NCBI RefSeq assembly: GCF_004216475.1
Contig: NZ_CP022303.1
Coordinates: 1,860,001 to 1,924,000 of the forward strand
Origin: Thalassococcus sp. S3
GTDB lineage: Bacteria > Pseudomonadota > Alphaproteobacteria > Rhodobacterales > Rhodobacteraceae
Direction: 5' to 3'
Length of the DNA stretch: 64,000 bases
This document shows positions 8,929-17,427 of the stretch, one piece after another. Below the pieces are notes generated by a model. The model saw nothing but the letters and a program-made list of their open reading frames with translations. It was not told where the DNA came from and did no database searches. The position numbers and the translations under genes were made by a program. How positions within the stretch are numbered: the first letter of the stretch is position 1; each line of letters begins with the position of its first letter.

Positions 8929-10651
8929 GATGCTCCTGTCCCCAAAGCTCGAAAACCAACCAGGCCCAGATCGCATTGCCCAGCGTGTTCGAGGGCGAGG
9001 CACTGTTCCGGTCGATGAGATCGCGCAACTCCGGGATGTTCACGATAGACTGCGTGATCTTCGGAGCGGCAACAGTATCCATCAGCAGATCGTATACCGG
9101 ATAGCCCGGACGCAGCATGCCGGCGATCGGCAGCAAGAAGGGCTGCTTGGCGCGGTTCACGACACTCGAAGGCAGCACGCCTTTGCCCGCCGCATAGATC
9201 GGTGCCTTTCGGCGTCCATGCCCGATCAGCTCGCCATCAGCAGCGGAGAGCGCGTGGCGATACACTGACGGCAGACAAAATGGCACCCGCGCCTCCACAG
9301 AATGCGCCATGCTCAGCGCATCGACGCGATGCAGGATATAATAAGGCAAGCGGTGCCGTGCTTCGAATGTCAGGATCTTCCGGGTCAGGCTTTTGCCGGG
9401 CAAGCTTTCAAGAAATTCCCGAAACGCGTCTGTGGTCAGATCAATCCTGGCATCCTCAACGACGATCTGCGCCCTGAGATCGGGCTTGATGGCCGCCAGA
9501 TCCGTGACATAGGCATTAAGGGCGCCCTCTTTCCGACCGCTGGTGGCAATGTCGTACATCCGATCATAACCGCCAAAGAAGTCATCCGCACCTTCGCCAA
9601 CAAGGGCGACCCGGAATCCGGCTTGTCCGATCGCCTCGTAAAGCGCGAAAGTGCTGAGACAATGGGCAGCGGCGTTGGGCTGGCTCAAGGCCCTGCACAT
9701 GGCCTGGATCTGCTCCGGAAAGCGATCATTTCGCACCGTGACCTGTTCATATCGAAGTCCCGCCGCCTCCGCGACCTCTCTTGCATAAGCCGTTTCGTCT
9801 TCTGCCCAATCCCCCTCGTACCAGACATTGTAGGCATGGGTCATTCGGCGATCCGAGGCTGCAAGGGTCGCCACAAGGCTTGAATCCAGCCCGCCGGACA
9901 GCGTCGTGCAGACAGGCACATCGGTCATCAGCGTTTTCTGAACGCCGGCCCGGACGTCGGTGGCGAAGTCCGGACGCTCCATCGCTCCCTCCGGGAAGGA
10001 TGCATGAAGCGGTGTATAGTCGTTGATCGTGGCCCGTCCGGCCCGGAACGTCAGGAAGGTGCCAGGCTCCAGAACCTTGATGCCGGGGAAGATCGTTTGG
10101 CCACCCAACATGGCGCGAAAGGCACCCTAGCGATCAAAGGCGGAGGCATGGATCGTTCGGTCTTTGTCCTCAAAGTTAGGCAGTCCTTCAATCTCTGAGG
10201 CAAAGCCAAGCGAGCCGTTCTTTTTGAGATAGTAGACCGGTTTGATCGCACAGGGGTCGGTGTAGAGATGAAGGGAAGGGGGACCTGTCACATCCATGAT
10301 GGCAATCGAAAACATACCTTCGAGGTGGCGAACGAAGTCCGGCCCGAAGCGTTGGAAAAGCGGCAGGATCACTTCTCCGTCCGAACCTGTGGGCGAGAGC
10401 GGGATCTGAAACTGTTTTGCCAATGCGCGGTAGTTGTAAATCTCGCCCACAAAGAGACCGTGAAGCCCGAGAGATGTGTAGGGCTGGCTGCCGTTCAAAA
10501 CCCCGTTGATGGCCAAACGTGTATGCCCAAGAACCCATCCGTTTCCCCATCTCAGGTTCTGTTCGTCCGGGCCGCCTGGTATCAAACGGGTCATGGCGGA
10601 CAGCTGTGAAAGACCATCGCCCTGGCCCAGCACACCGAACATTCTGCACAT
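8912..10651 (-). pseudogene. Asparagine synthase (glutamine-hydrolysing)-like gene with one in-frame TAG
   Basis: A 580-codon frame (length normal for AsnB) interrupted by a single TAG at 10127-10129, codon 175; both sides are in the same frame. Before the stop is a class II glutaminase domain starting Met-Cys, so Cys2 is the nucleophile, with GPDEQ, LGHTRLAI and GEIYNY. After it comes the ATP-pyrophosphatase synthetase domain with the PP-loop SGGLDSS and GEGADDFFGGYDR. ATG 10651 has AAGGGG upstream. A single C-to-T change from CAG would explain the stop. The pieces could be a recent pseudogene, a sequencing error or, less likely, two polypeptides: ATG 10111 restarts the frame but lacks a good ribosome site. 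Neighbours are a proline dehydrogenase and an EamA exporter. Confidence 0.8.
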
Positions 10652-11040
10652 CCTGAATTCCCCTTGAGGTTGTGTTTTCAGATATCGCAGGTGGTGAACG
10701 CATTGCCTGGCAACCACAAGAACCGCAGTCCTGGAATGCGCGGAACAATGCGAACGAGATAAAGCAAAATCGCCGATCTCCGCTCGAAACATCGCGCTCC
10801 CCTTTCGAAGCGCCCTTTTGTGCAAATCGGGGTGTGTCCGCATGTTCGCGTTCTTTATCCGACGCGCCTTGTCGGTCGTGGAGCCTAGCTTCGGCGCGGG
10901 CCTGATCAGCTTTGCGCTTTGATCGCTGTCCATGACCGTCTTGCAGATGCTTCGGGATCAGCGATGTGCCAGCTTGGTCAGACAAGGCCGCTGACCAAAC
11001 GCCCATGCCAAGAATGCCCGGCGGTGTTTCGAGCCAAGTT
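10652..11040. other. Gap between proline dehydrogenase and asnB-like gene
   Basis: 389 nt with no plausible gene. The asnB frame stays open upstream to 10933, but that extension is basic and not protein-like, and the glutaminase Cys must follow the initiator Met, so ATG 10651 is the start. The gap may hold a separate promoter; no clear motif was seen. Confidence 0.5.
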
Positions 11041-11997
11041 TTACTGAAGGAGCGACCGGATCAAAAGCATTGCGTTCTTGGGGTTTTCACCAATGCGACG
11101 CACGGCGTGTGGCCACCAGTCCCGTCCGAACGGCACATAGACCCGCACGCGCTCACCTTTGGCGGAGAGGTCTCTTGCAACGTTTTCGCGAACGCCCAGG
11201 AGCATTTCAAACTCATACTCACCTGGGGCCCAGCCATTACGTCGGGCGGTTTCAATCGCGACGTCCTGGAGCGCAGTGTCGTGGGTGGCAATGATCGGGT
11301 AGAAGCCGCTTGACCGGGCAGGGGCCGAGAACATCAACTCTATCAGCTGTCTGGAATTGTCCTTGATCTCTGAATTGGACTGGAAGGCGAGCTTTGCGCC
11401 CGCGGCAAAGGCACCTTTCACCAGCCTGACGCGGCTGCCGCGCGAAAGCTGCCGCCCGATATCTTCGCGCGTGCGCCGGAGGTAGGCCTGAAGCGTCAGG
11501 GCGACGGGAAGCCCCATGTCCTGCAAAGTGTTGTGGATCGCTATGGTCGGATCGACCAAACTGGCATCTTCCATATCGAACATCAGGCAGTGAACGCCAT
11601 CCCTGTGTCCGGCAAGTTGTCTGATCCTTTCGGCAATCGACTGGGCATGCTCCTGCACGCGCTCTGGATCAATCACATGCCCGATTTGCGTCGGATCAAC
11701 CGACACGTGAATATCAAGCTGATGCCCGCCAATGGCATCGGCTATGTTCATTTTGTTGCGGAGGGTTTCGTCCACGAGGGCCGGGTCATCGACGTATTCC
11801 CCCATAAAGAACATCGACGACCGGATACCGTCCCTTTCGAACAAAGAGACCGCGCGCTCACACCCCGCCGCAACGCTCTCGCCCGCCACGTATTTGCCGC
11901 GCAGAAAAGATGTTGCGCGGCTGTTTTGCATAAATGATTTCGCGGTTTCGGAACGGGCGAGGCCAATCATCGCGGATTGCCAAAGACGTCGCATCAT
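11041..11997 (-). CDS. Stand-alone proline dehydrogenase
   Basis: 318-residue proline dehydrogenase (FAD TIM barrel) that oxidises proline to pyrroline-5-carboxylate. Family landmarks are QAYLRRTREDI, RLVKGAFAAGAKLAF and the C-terminal MLLGVRENVARDL, then RVRVYVPFGRDWWPHAVRRI, which carries the substrate-binding arginines. It lacks the P5C dehydrogenase half found in the bifunctional PutA usual in alphaproteobacteria. Its position between an AraC regulator (82 nt upstream) and an asparagine synthase-like gene suggests a role in making a proline-derived product rather than general catabolism; that is inference. Confidence 0.85.
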   Translation of the reverse strand: MMRRLWQSAMIGLARSETAKSFMQNSRATSFLRGKYVAGESVAAGCERAVSLFERDGIRSSMFFMGEYVDDPALVDETLRNKMNIADAIGGHQLDIHVSVDPTQIGHVIDPERVQEHAQSIAERIRQLAGHRDGVHCLMFDMEDASLVDPTIAIHNTLQDMGLPVALTLQAYLRRTREDIGRQLSRGSRVRLVKGAFAAGAKLAFQSNSEIKDNSRQLIELMFSAPARSSGFYPIIATHDTALQDVAIETARRNGWAPGEYEFEMLLGVRENVARDLSAKGERVRVYVPFGRDWWPHAVRRIGENPKNAMLLIRSLLQ

Positions 11998-12079
11998 CAG
12001 ACATGACTTTCACTTGCTGTGGGTGTTTCCCCATCGCTTACCGCTTTGGCCGATACCGAGATTGGAAAAAATTGACCTT

Positions 12080-12889
12080 TTAGGAATGCCGGATCACGGC
12101 GCCCGGAGTTACGCCGTAATGGCGCCGATATTGCCGGATCATGTGCGACTGGTCATAAAAGCCCGCCATATAGGCCGCTTCGGCAGCGGGGATTTCCCGA
12201 AGCAATAGGCGGTGCGCCTGCTCGATACGGGCCCAAAGCACCAAGCCGTGAGGCGTCAGCCCCGTCTGGCGGCGCGTGGCCCTGATCAGGTAGGACGCGC
12301 TTAGCCCGACGCCTTCCGCCAGGCTGGAGAGGCTCAGATCTTCGCCCACGGCAACACCGGCGAAAATGCGTTCCTTCAAGGTTGAGATCGCGCGCGGCTC
12401 ACGGCCAGTTGGCGGTAGATGCGCGTTGCCATATCGGACAAAGGACTGCGAGAGGACATCGTAAACCGCCTCTTCGACGCGGAGGTGCCAGTCTCGCGAC
12501 TTTTGCGCATGCAGGGCAGAGGCCAAGGCCGACAGGCCTTTGGAAATCGCGCGCCCCCGGTCCTTGGGTGCGACTGTCGAAAAGCCTCGGAGGCTGCGGA
12601 GCTGCAGAACGGAGCAGATCGCGGCTTCGGACGCGTAAAGCATATTGTAGCGCAGCCAAGGCGTCGCCGCGTAACCGGTATGGGGCTCTTCCGGGTTCAT
12701 CAGGGACAGCGACCCGGTGGGAAGCGCCATCGTTTCGCCCCGGCAAAGGTATCCCCCGACGCCCTCGGCGATCGCGCCGATGGCAAACCCCTCATGCGCG
12801 TGCTTCGAGAAGGTTTGAGTGCTGAACGCGGCTTCGAACAGCTCGATCCCATGAAGCCAGTCAAGATGATGGTAAAGACTTTCGCCCAT
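12080..12889 (-). CDS. AraC-family transcriptional regulator
   Basis: 269-residue AraC/XylS regulator. The N-terminal cupin-like sensor has SKHAHEGFAIGAIAEGVGGY and MNPEEPHTGYA. The C-terminal DNA-binding domain contains two helix-turn-helix units, LSSLAEGVGLSASYLIRATR and AAYMAGFYDQSHMIRQYRR, followed by the family ending HYGVTPGAV. It is first in a same-strand row with proline dehydrogenase, the asnB-like gene and EamA, and is the obvious candidate local regulator. AraC proteins with this layout frequently control amino acid uptake or export genes. Confidence 0.85.
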   Translation of the reverse strand: MGESLYHHLDWLHGIELFEAAFSTQTFSKHAHEGFAIGAIAEGVGGYLCRGETMALPTGSLSLMNPEEPHTGYAATPWLRYNMLYASEAAICSVLQLRSLRGFSTVAPKDRGRAISKGLSALASALHAQKSRDWHLRVEEAVYDVLSQSFVRYGNAHLPPTGREPRAISTLKERIFAGVAVGEDLSLSSLAEGVGLSASYLIRATRRQTGLTPHGLVLWARIEQAHRLLLREIPAAEAAYMAGFYDQSHMIRQYRRHYGVTPGAVIRHS

Positions 12890-13211
12890 GCCGACGCATA
12901 TACCGCTCGGCCGACACCCAAGGAAAGCCTTAGCTTATCGGGGCAAGGCGACGATGGGCGTCTCCTTCAAACAGGAGGTCGGTAGAACGGGCTATCTTAA
13001 CGGGAGAGAAGCTGCTGTAGTCGGAGGAGCGGGACGCGTGGCCGCGCCGTTCAGCGCCAACCCGGGTTCCCGGATCTCCAAGCATTTCGAAAGGAGGCGC
13101 GGCGAAGCAAGGGTCGCGTCTGGGGTGAAGCGCCTGCGTTCCTGTCGTCAGACGGCTCTCTTGCAAAAATGGGCATGCTGCATAGGACGCAAGGCTTCAG
13201 GCATCCAAATA
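12890..13211. other. Gap between AraC gene and infC terminator
   Basis: About 320 nt with no convincing coding frame. It probably includes the AraC promoter. No repeat or attachment site was seen, although this is the right-hand border of the accessory block. Confidence 0.45.
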
Positions 13212-13245
13212 AAAACCCCGCTTCGGGCGAGCCGGGCGGGGTTTT
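13212..13245 (-). terminator. Rho-independent terminator of infC
   Basis: AAAACCCCGC (13212-13221) pairs perfectly with GCGGGGTTTT (13236-13245), a 10-bp stem with a 14-nt loop. On the minus strand the hairpin ends in a T-run, 30 nt after the infC stop. The symmetric A and T tracts could also stop plus-strand transcripts. Confidence 0.88.
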
Positions 13246-13275
13246 GGCGTGCTGCAGAGGGACACTCTGCCGTGA

Positions 13276-13827
13276 TCAGCCCTTTTGTGGCAGCGGACCG
13301 ATCATCATGATCATCTGGCGGCCTTCCATCTTGGGCATATTCTCGATCTTGCCCAGATCTTTCACGTCTTCCGCCACGCGCTCCAACAGCTCCCGTCCCA
13401 GGTTCTGGTGCGCCATCTCGCGGCCGCGAAAGCGAAGGGTCACCTTCACCTTGTCGCCATTTTCAAGGAATTTGAACACGTTGCGCATTTTGACATCATA
13501 GTCATGCGTATCCGTGTTGGGGCGGAATTTGACTTCCTTGACCTCGATAATCTTTTGTTTCTTGCGTGCCTCGCTCTCGCGTTTTTGCTGTTCGTATTTG
13601 AACTTGCCAAAATCCATGATCTTGCAGACGGGCGGATTGGCGTTGGGCGAGATTTCCACGAGGTCCAGGCCCGCCTCGTCAGCCAGTTGCATGGCCTTGG
13701 CGGGGTGCACGACACCGACATTTTCACCCTCCGCACCGATCAGGCGGATTTCAGGGGCACGGATCTTGTCGTTTACGCGCGGGCCGGTGTCGCGTTGCGG
13801 CGGCGCGTTGTGAGGTCTGCGGGCTAT
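13276..13827 (-). CDS. infC: Translation initiation factor IF-3
   Basis: 183-residue IF-3, which binds the 30S subunit, blocks premature 50S joining and checks start codons. The conserved N-domain [20 protein letters not shown], linker [22 protein letters not shown] and C-domain [16 protein letters not shown] are all present. No ATG, GTG or TTG lies at the right place; the frame stays open to 13974, but the extra 49 codons do not belong to IF-3. An ATA at 13825-13827, behind GAAGGAAG, gives the normal protein [19 protein letters not shown]. Rare starts (AUU in E. coli) are known for infC and underlie its autoregulation, so ATA fits. The terminator downstream is clear. Confidence 0.88.
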   Translation of the reverse strand: MARRPHNAPPQRDTGPRVNDKIRAPEIRLIGAEGENVGVVHPAKAMQLADEAGLDLVEISPNANPPVCKIMDFGKFKYEQQKRESEARKKQKIIEVKEVKFRPNTDTHDYDVKMRNVFKFLENGDKVKVTLRFRGREMAHQNLGRELLERVAEDVKDLGKIENMPKMEGRQMIMMIGPLPQKG

Positions 13828-14028
13828 GTCAAACTTCCTTCGATTGTTGCAGAAATTCAGTCTCGCAAAGTAGACGCGCGGCCCGTCCACTTCAAGGCGG
13901 AAATCGGCCAAGTGTGCCGAAAACCGGCAAGTTTCCCCCTTGTGACCTTGGAGGTCGGAACGCATCTCCCACATTGTGAGTTAGGCGGATGAAATGCCTG
14001 TGAAAATACCAAAAATGAGGAAAAAGCG

Positions 14029-14868
14029 ATGAGAACCTTGATCTGGGTTGCGGTTGCGGCGGTCATCCTGATCGCGGGCTACGTGCTTTATACGGGCCAG
14101 ATGGACGGGGATGATACCATCGAAACCGCCACGCCGGAGCCCCAGGTGACTGCGCCCGAACCGCTGGAAGAGGCTGCCGAAGATACGGCCGCGGCGGTGG
14201 AAGACACGACAACCGAAGTCGAACAGGCCACCGAAGACGCAGCCGGTGCGGTTGAGGAGACTGCGCAGGACACGGCCACTGCCCTTGAAGAGACAGCGCA
14301 AGACGCCGCAAATGCAGCCGAAACAGCAACAGATAACGCGGCCGAAGCGGCTTCGGATGCGGCAACAGCGGCCGAGGAAACGGCGTCTGACGCTGTGACG
14401 GCCATCACCGAAGGCGCGGAATCCGCAGCAAATGCCGCCTCTGATGCGGCTGGCGCTGCCATCGAAAGCGCGACAGAGGCCGCAAACACTGCTGCTGATG
14501 CCGTCAGTGAGACAGTCAATGAAGCGTTGAATGCCGTGACCGGAACCGAGCCGACAGAAGCCGAAATTCCCCAAACCGCACCTGTGGATGAAAACGCGGC
14601 GGCCAGCTCCACAAGCGAAACGGCACCTGAGGATAGTTCGGCGACCGATACCGAAGCAACCAGCGACGAGACGGTCGCTGCCGCCGATGCGGGTGGCGCG
14701 TTGACGGTCAGCGGCTTTGATTTTGACGAAGCCGTCTCGATGGTTGACGCATCCACGCTCAGCGATATCGAAAAGACAGCGCTCAAGACATCTTTGGAGC
14801 AGGCACGGGACAATCCCGAGGCATTGTCCAATGTGCTAGAGCAAGTTCGATCCGCTCTGGACCTTTGA
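14029..14868 (+). CDS. Ala/Glu/Thr-rich membrane-anchored repeat protein
   Basis: 279 residues. An uncleaved signal anchor (about residues 3-23, LIWVAVAAVILIAGYVLY) is followed by about 150 residues made almost only of Ala, Glu, Asp, Thr and Ser in short repeats such as AAEDTAAAVEDT, AAGAVEETAQDT and AANAAETATDNA, a pattern with roughly 11-residue periodicity. A linker rich in Ser and Thr leads to a compact C-terminal domain (about 225-279) with SGFDFDEAVSMVDASTLSDI. The repeats resemble LEA or apolipoprotein-like amphipathic helices. It is strongly acidic and probably faces the periplasm. Function unknown. AGGAAAAAGCG precedes the ATG. It is divergent from infC. Confidence 0.75.
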   Translation: MRTLIWVAVAAVILIAGYVLYTGQMDGDDTIETATPEPQVTAPEPLEEAAEDTAAAVEDTTTEVEQATEDAAGAVEETAQDTATALEETAQDAANAAETATDNAAEAASDAATAAEETASDAVTAITEGAESAANAASDAAGAAIESATEAANTAADAVSETVNEALNAVTGTEPTEAEIPQTAPVDENAAASSTSETAPEDSSATDTEATSDETVAAADAGGALTVSGFDFDEAVSMVDASTLSDIEKTALKTSLEQARDNPEALSNVLEQVRSALDL

Positions 14869-14874
14869 CATGCT

Positions 14875-14900
14875 GGCGCAGGCTTTAAGAAGCCTGCGCC
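14875..14900. terminator. Bidirectional hairpin between convergent genes
   Basis: GGCGCAGGCTT (14875-14885) and AAGCCTGCGCC (14890-14900) make a perfect 11-bp stem with a TAAG loop. It is formed partly from the last codons and stop of the minus-strand MFS gene, 6 nt after the Ala-rich gene. There is no T-run, but position and stability suggest termination or message 3'-end protection. Confidence 0.6.
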
Positions 14901-16093
14901 ATTCGCATCCGCTCTCCGACAAAGAGCGTGAGAAGCGCACCGATGGCGCAAAGGCCGCCGGTCAGTCCCAACGCCGCCAGCCCGAAGTTCGAGATCACGG
15001 CAGATCCGATCGCTGATCCAAGGGCGGCGCCTACATAAATCGCGGCGGCATTCAGGGCCAGAAGGACACTGGCCTGTTCCTGATCCAGGCTGATCAGCCG
15101 GACCTGCTGGGCCGCCATGAACGACCAACCGAAGATCGCCCACAAAAAGCTGAGGATCAGCAGCATCGGAACGGGCATCGGCAACAGTGAAAATGCAGGC
15201 ATGATCAGCATTTGCGCGACGGCAAGGATGCTGAGCGTCCGGACGGGGCCGATCCGGTCGGTCACCGCACCCCCGCCAAGGTTGCCCGCCACCGCACCAA
15301 GTCCGAAGATCAAGAGCACCAGCGCGATACCGTCGCGGCCAAAGGCCATCGTCTCGGCCAGAAGGGGAGAGATGTAGGTGTAGATCACATAGATCGACCC
15401 CATCAGGGCGGCGGTGAAAGCGACGGCAATCATCTGAGGAAGGTTGCCAAGGGTGCGGCCCAGATCCTTCAAGGACACCGGTGCAAAGGACAATCCACTT
15501 GGCACCCGGGTCCAGATCAGCCAGAGGCAGGGCAGCGCAAGCAGCGCGACTAGGCCAAAGGCGATCCGCCAGCCAAATGTGTAGGCGATGTAGCTGCCGG
15601 CGGGCACGCCCAACACCTGGGCCAGCGTGAGGCCGAAAAAGACAGCGGCAAGCGCGCGGGCGCGCCGCTCAGGCGGGCTTAGCCCGGCTGCAACGGCAGC
15701 GGCGACCGGCGTCACCACACCGGCACCAGCCGCGGCGATGATGCGAGAGGCAAACATGAGCCCCGGGCCCGTGGCCAGGGCTGCAATCAGGTTCGACAGT
15801 GCAAAAAGGCCAAAGGCAAAGGCCAGAACCCGCCTGCGTCCGATGCGGCCCGTGGCTGACACCAGCAGCGGGGACAGCACTGCATAGGCCAGCGCATAGA
15901 CCACCATGATCCAACCTGCTTGCGCGGCGCTCATGCCCAGATCGGCGGCCAGCGGATTCAAAAGGCCCACGATCACGAAGGCCCCGATCCCGGTCACGAA
16001 GTTTGCCGTCGAAAGGATGGCGATCACGGTACGGGGCGAGCTTTCGGGCATGTCTTGGGCTTTCATCGCGGCACGGGCCGATCCGGCCCGCAT
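14885..16093 (-). CDS. MFS transporter (DHA1/AraJ-like)
   Basis: 402-residue major facilitator with twelve hydrophobic segments. Motif A is visible as SATGRIGRRRVLAFAFG between helices 2 and 3, and a motif C-like proline/glycine stretch LTLAQVLGVPAGSYI in helix 5 points to an efflux antiporter of the DHA1 type. ATG 16066 is an alternative start that would remove nine residues. It lies 6 nt downstream of the fpr gene on the same strand and may share its transcript. Substrate unknown. Confidence 0.82.
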   Translation of the reverse strand: MRAGSARAAMKAQDMPESSPRTVIAILSTANFVTGIGAFVIVGLLNPLAADLGMSAAQAGWIMVVYALAYAVLSPLLVSATGRIGRRRVLAFAFGLFALSNLIAALATGPGLMFASRIIAAAGAGVVTPVAAAVAAGLSPPERRARALAAVFFGLTLAQVLGVPAGSYIAYTFGWRIAFGLVALLALPCLWLIWTRVPSGLSFAPVSLKDLGRTLGNLPQMIAVAFTAALMGSIYVIYTYISPLLAETMAFGRDGIALVLLIFGLGAVAGNLGGGAVTDRIGPVRTLSILAVAQMLIMPAFSLLPMPVPMLLILSFLWAIFGWSFMAAQQVRLISLDQEQASVLLALNAAAIYVGAALGSAIGSAVISNFGLAALGLTGGLCAIGALLTLFVGERMRMAQAS

Positions 16094-16099
16094 CGGAAG

Positions 16100-16948
16100 C
16101 TAGCCCACGAAGGCCTTCTCGACCACATATTCCGCCGGTTCGGAATTGGCGCCTTCGGTCAGGCCGAACCCTTCCAGCAGCGTCTTCATATCCGTGTTGA
16201 AGTCAAGCGAGCCGCAGACCATCGCACGATCCGCCTCGGGCGAGATGCCGTCGATACCCAGATCCGCGAACACGGTGCCGTTTTCCAGCAGCGTGGTGAT
16301 CCGCCCCATCTTGGGGCTCTCCTCCCGCGTGGTTGTCGGATAATAGCGGATCTTGGCGAGGTTTTCCTCGCCCAGAAGCTCAATCATCATCTCGTCCTGT
16401 TTGAGCTCTTCGATCAGCCGGCGCCCATAGTCCAGCTCGGCCACATCGCGGCAGGTATGCGTGATGATGACCTGTTCGTAATTCTCGTAAGTCTCCGGCT
16501 CGCGCAAAAGCGACGCAAAGGGGGCAAAGCCCGTGCCGGTGGCAAAGAACCAGATCCGCTTGCCGGGCAACAATGCATCATGAACCAGCGTGCCGACCGG
16601 TTTGGGGCGCAAGATGATCTCGTCCCCCGGCTGGATATGCTGAAGCTTGGAGGTGAGCGGGCCGTCCTGCACCTTGATCGAGTAGAATTCCAACTCGTCG
16701 TCCCAAGCGGGGCTGGCAATGGAATAGGCGCGCAGCAGGGATTTCTGTTTGCCGGTCTTCGGATCCGGATCGCCCATCAGGCCGATCATCACGAACTCGC
16801 CGGAGCGAAAGCGCAAAGAGGCGGGCCGGGTCACGCGGAAGGAAAACAGGCGGTCTGTCCAGTGCTGCACATCGGTGACTGTCTGGGCATCGGGCAGTGT
16901 GGGCACTTTTACGGCGGAAGCTTCGGTCACGATTGTCTGCTCGGTCAT
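16100..16948 (-). CDS. fpr: Ferredoxin-NADP+ reductase
   Basis: 282-residue FAD enzyme of the bacterial FPR family that moves electrons between NADPH and ferredoxin or flavodoxin. The FAD site is LRAYSIASP, the NADP site is FFATGTGFAPFASLLREPE, and the tail is EGANSEPAEYVVEKAFVG. ATG 16948 is the usual start; an in-frame GTG 15 nt upstream with AAAGAGG before it is an alternative. It sits behind the sulfite reductase cluster on the same strand, so it probably recharges the ferredoxin used by that enzyme. Members of this family are also often oxidative-stress regulated. Confidence 0.9.
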   Translation of the reverse strand: MTEQTIVTEASAVKVPTLPDAQTVTDVQHWTDRLFSFRVTRPASLRFRSGEFVMIGLMGDPDPKTGKQKSLLRAYSIASPAWDDELEFYSIKVQDGPLTSKLQHIQPGDEIILRPKPVGTLVHDALLPGKRIWFFATGTGFAPFASLLREPETYENYEQVIITHTCRDVAELDYGRRLIEELKQDEMMIELLGEENLAKIRYYPTTTREESPKMGRITTLLENGTVFADLGIDGISPEADRAMVCGSLDFNTDMKTLLEGFGLTEGANSEPAEYVVEKAFVG

Positions 16949-17019
16949 GTCAATGTCAGCGCATGTTGACACATGCACGTCCTCTTTAGAATGGGTTTGG
17001 GAGAGAGGGAAGCGGTCAA

Positions 17020-17427
17020 TCAGCCGCGCAGGCGGGCCTGATAATCGTGCTGGCGCCAATTGGCGCGGAAACGCCATTCTTCCTCCGGCTGGCGGTGGGC
17101 AAGGGCGTTGTCGATCTCTACCTCGTCAAAGCCTGCGCGGCGCGCCATCGCATATTGATCCGACAGAACGTGCCCCCGCGCCCGCAGACGGCCCGCGTAG
17201 CCGGCCAGCCGCAATTGGCGCGCCAATGTGAAGCCGCGCCCGTCTGCGAAGTTGGGAAAGTCGATGCGGATCATCTCGACGCCAGGCAGGCGGTTGCCCA
17301 GATGGCTGATATCCGCATCCGAAGGGATGTCGAGGGCAGACACATCGTTTGCCGCCTCGCCAAGGGCGACATAGCCACCGGTCCAATCGTCGGGGCCAAA
17401 GCCTGCATCGGTTACTATCACTGTCAT
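17020..17427 (-). CDS. DUF934 protein of the sulfite reduction cluster
   Basis: 135-residue DUF934 protein. Family features are LPGVEMIRIDFPNFADGRGF and LRLAGYAGRLRARGHVLSDQYAMARRAGFDEVE. DUF934 genes sit beside hemoprotein sulfite reductases in many proteobacteria, but the biochemical role is not established; an electron-transfer or assembly role is guessed. ATG 17427 overlaps the cysH stop by 4 nt (ATGA), so translation is coupled. Confidence 0.87.
   Translation of the reverse strand: MTVIVTDAGFGPDDWTGGYVALGEAANDVSALDIPSDADISHLGNRLPGVEMIRIDFPNFADGRGFTLARQLRLAGYAGRLRARGHVLSDQYAMARRAGFDEVEIDNALAHRQPEEEWRFRANWRQHDYQARLRG

Noticed and set aside
8912..12889. A carbapenem-type beta-lactam cluster
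   Set aside because: AsnB-like and ProDH genes recall CarA and CarD, but Cys2 of the glutaminase is kept and no CarB or CarC homologue is present.
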